From the NCBI GenBank assembly GCA_934097015.1, contig CAKONF010000018.1, forward strand, positions 1 to 24,396: a stretch of DNA of 24,396 nt, read 5' to 3'. The notes under the pieces are model-generated. The model ran no database searches and was not told the DNA's origin. It worked only from the letters and a program-made list of their open reading frames with translations. Source of the DNA: an uncultured Bacilli bacterium (GTDB lineage: Bacteria; Bacillota_I; Bacilli_A; RF39; UBA660). This document shows, piece by piece, positions 22,540-24,396 of the stretch. Every line of letters starts with the position of its first letter. Within the stretch, counting starts at the first letter, position 1. Both the position numbers and the translations under genes were made by a program.

Positions 22540-24396
22540 TTAATTCGTTAGTATTTCATAAGGTTTTTCTTTAGTACCTACACCATCTCCTGTTATTTTA
22601 ATTCCTGGTTTTAAATTTATGGATGGACGGAACGAGCCGTTGCTGTACACCTCTCTAAAGTCAGCTCTGCCCAAGTACACGCAGAATGCGTAATCGCGGT
22701 TGCTGTCGAAGAAGCGGTCAGGCGACAAAGACCAAAAGTATTTTGTTTTTTGATAATCATTTATTAAATAATAATCTGGATTATTAGTATCTGCCTTTCC
22801 TCCTGCATATACTATTTCATCTGCTGTTAATGTCCCCACATACATATCAGTATTATCTGCAAACTTACTCATATTTGTTCCATTACATTTTAATGTTGGT
22901 TCTTTTGTTGTTATTCTAGACAAACGAACTCTTGAGTCATAATAAAAAAATGTATTTTTAACTTGTTTATCTAGTATTTCTTGACTAGTTAATGCTGTAG
23001 TATTATCACTACTGGTAGCATATGCCTTATCATTTAAACACCAATCTCCTACTTTTAAATTATCTAAATAATTTACTAGAGGTCCAGTTTGAAAGTTTTT
23101 AAATGCTGTTGCCATTGATCTATCATTATCTGTTCCACCATTTAAATAATTCATTAAATACTTTGCACTTGAATTTTTGGTTCCATCGGAAGCGGTCAAT
23201 GTATTTGCTGCATGCTGTGTATACCCGAAATTACCAGTTTTTATTGTACCACCAGTGGTAGTTGGTATATCCCAATTTCCATCCATTGTTTCAGAACATT
23301 CTTCATCTTGATCCTCTAATATTAATTTTACTGACCCATCACCAGCAATACGAACTGCTCTCCAACACATTCCTGCAAAATTTACATAATTATCTATTAC
23401 ATTTCCTCTATAATAATAACTTGTTCCATAATCGTCTGTTGCTACAGAAATATTTTTTTCATAATCATATACTTCAACAACCGTTATTGCTACTGTTGAA
23501 CTTTTGCATGATTTAACATACCAAGACTCACCAACTGTTGGATAAGATATATATTTTCCTACTATTGTATCACTGCATTCAGATACAGAACCACTACTAG
23601 AACCGCCGTTCCATAGTTGTGCATCACCATAAGTTGAACCATAGTACCAAGATGATTTAGTACTCATATCAAGTTCTTGTTCTTCAAATTTACCAGTACT
23701 CCATTTTGTAGAAATTTCTTCTGCAGGTTTAGTTTTTGGACTTGACAATAATTCTGTTCCATTTGCTTTATTTTTTGTATTTTCTATTATTTTATATGCT
23801 AAACTATTTGTATTAGCCGAATATGGGTTTGTCATACTTGCAATATTTGTTATATTTAATCTCGCTTGTATTGTTTTTCCCATATCATTACTTTGGTCTA
23901 TTCCAGTATCTATGTACCACATCTTAAATGTATATGTATGTACATCTCCTTCTTTTATACTATTTCCAACTAGAACTCCTCCGTTTATTGGAAATATACT
24001 TTGTGTACTTACTCCATCACAACTTGATCCATCATTTTTTGTACAAGTTAATGTATATCTAAAGTCATTACTTTCAAATGTAGTTGTACTTCCATCACTA
24101 GTCTTTGTTATACTAACATTTTCTATAACCACTACATAACTTGTATCATTACCATTATTTGTGACAGTAAATGTTTTTGTACCAATTTCAGTATCACTTG
24201 GTTCTAATATTAAGTCTTTACCTAGTATCTCTGCACTATTATCCCCATAAGTTAATTCTAAGTTTGCTGTTGATACGCTTATACTTTTATCATTTGTATT
24301 TCCGTTTATTCTAGTTAGGAAATATGCGTAAGTTAATCCTACAAGAATTAAAAGTACTAAAAATATTCCTGTTGTACTTACTATTATTTTTTGCTT
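22540..24396 (-). CDS. TasA-like/CLec-like surface protein with putative DGR variable region (5' end off window)
   Basis: 618 codons are visible; by comparison with the paralogues only the first three (MTK) lie beyond the right edge, giving about 621 aa. It starts with KQKIIVSTTGIFLVLLILVG, the SipW-type signal GLTYAYFLTRINGNTN, and a TasA-like sandwich (SVSTANLELTYGD, FTVTNNGNDTSYVVVIENV). A second conserved block follows (YTLTCTKNDGSSCDGV, DQSNDMGKTIQARLNITNIA). The C-terminal domain has DDYGTSYYYRGNVIDNYVNF, CWRAVRIAGDGSVKLILED, GDWCLND, YVGTLTADEIVYAGG and YFWSLSPDRFF, and ends in FRPSINLKPG. The 3' segment at 22621-22734 is GC-rich and NNC-biased, as in retroelement-diversified lectin-fold proteins. 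Unlike the array copies, the N-terminal module here has diverged. No LPXTG anchor is seen. Confidence 0.85.
   Translation of the reverse strand, partial: KQKIIVSTTGIFLVLLILVGLTYAYFLTRINGNTNDKSISVSTANLELTYGDNSAEILGKDLILEPSDTEIGTKTFTVTNNGNDTSYVVVIENVSITKTSDGSTTTFESNDFRYTLTCTKNDGSSCDGVSTQSIFPINGGVLVGNSIKEGDVHTYTFKMWYIDTGIDQSNDMGKTIQARLNITNIASMTNPYSANTNSLAYKIIENTKNKANGTELLSSPKTKPAEEISTKWSTGKFEEQELDMSTKSSWYYGSTYGDAQLWNGGSSSGSVSECSDTIVGKYISYPTVGESWYVKSCKSSTVAITVVEVYDYEKNISVATDDYGTSYYYRGNVIDNYVNFAGMCWRAVRIAGDGSVKLILEDQDEECSETMDGNWDIPTTTGGTIKTGNFGYTQHAANTLTASDGTKNSSAKYLMNYLNGGTDNDRSMATAFKNFQTGPLVNYLDNLKVGDWCLNDKAYATSSDNTTALTSQEILDKQVKNTFFYYDSRVRLSRITTKEPTLKCNGTNMSKFADNTDMYVGTLTADEIVYAGGKADTNNPDYYLINDYQKTKYFWSLSPDRFFDSNRDYAFCVYLGRADFREVYSNGSFRPSINLKPGIKITGDGVGTKEKPYEILTN
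22621..22734 (-). other. Putative DGR variable region (VR) at the C-terminal lectin-like end
   Basis: By my hand count 63 of 114 bases are G or C (about 55%), with sharp edges: 5' of the island the gene reads AAATACTTT-type codons and 3' of it ATAAATTTAAAA. Read as codons (residues about 558-595), 20 of 38 end in C (GAC, CGC, TTC, AGC, AAC, TAC, TGC, GGC), rare elsewhere in this gene. This is what results when AAC codons of a template repeat are mutated at A. The protein text goes from WSLSP through a run of varied residues and A-x-x-V spacing to GSFRPS, matching the position of VRs in C-type-lectin-fold targets. The adenine-poor 3' end GGCTCGTTCCGTCCATCC is a candidate IMH element. No template repeat or reverse transcriptase is in the window. 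Confidence 0.7.

Noticed and set aside
11702..24396. LPXTG or other sortase signals in the surface proteins
   Set aside because: None of the C-termini has LPXTG, a terminal hydrophobic segment and a positive tail.

Overview
The window is AT-rich DNA from a low-GC Gram-positive (Bacillota) bacterium, most likely an uncultured gut Bacilli/RF39- or Clostridia-like lineage. This rests on the AT-rich codon use, Shine-Dalgarno sites of the AGGAG/AGGTGAT type, Rho-independent terminators, a MurE with the DNPR motif of meso-diaminopimelate ligases, a Cse60-like small protein and a YvlD-lgt gene pair. TGA is a stop (for example at the rnfC-like gene) and Trp is TGG, so the standard bacterial code applies. 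Almost everything is on the minus strand.

Layout. (1) 1-2293: a left-truncated membrane/secreted protein of unknown function whose start is out of frame, divergent from a 574-aa XRE-type regulator, the only clear plus-strand gene. (2) 2535-7256: a cell- or spore-surface cluster of signal-peptide-less adhesin-like proteins: two small prealbumin/Cna-B-like proteins, a beta-helix (pectate-lyase-like) protein, a small membrane protein and a collagen-like protein with 68 uninterrupted Gly-X-Y triplets and a BclA-type C-terminal domain. Hairpins close several of these units. (3) 7324-11642: a compact operon, rnfC-like - rnfD-like - cse60-like - yvlD-like - lgt - trxB, ending in a strong terminator. 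The two Rnf-like proteins lack partners and key flavin motifs, and the TrxB lacks the usual NADPH motif. (4) 11702-18779: four tandem paralogues, 11-12 bp apart. Each has a TasA/camelysin-like N-terminal half with a SipW-type signal, nearly identical between copies, and a divergent C-terminal half. Upstream lies a C11 homopolymer inside a GC-rich hairpin. (5) 19078-22457: housekeeping genes murE and mtaB plus an unknown gene. (6) 22540-24396: a fifth paralogue, cut by the right edge.

The most interesting signal is in that fifth paralogue. Codons about 558-595 sit on a sharply bounded island of roughly 55% GC in an AT-rich gene, made largely of NNC codons, at the C-terminal end of a domain ending in FRPSINL. 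This is the hallmark of the variable region of a diversity-generating retroelement (DGR). No template repeat or reverse transcriptase is in the window, so it would be a remote target. If correct, the system joins TasA-type matrix-fibre/surface subunits to retroelement-diversified binding tips, beside an array of non-diversified paralogues that may vary by recombination and, through the poly-C tract, perhaps by phase variation.
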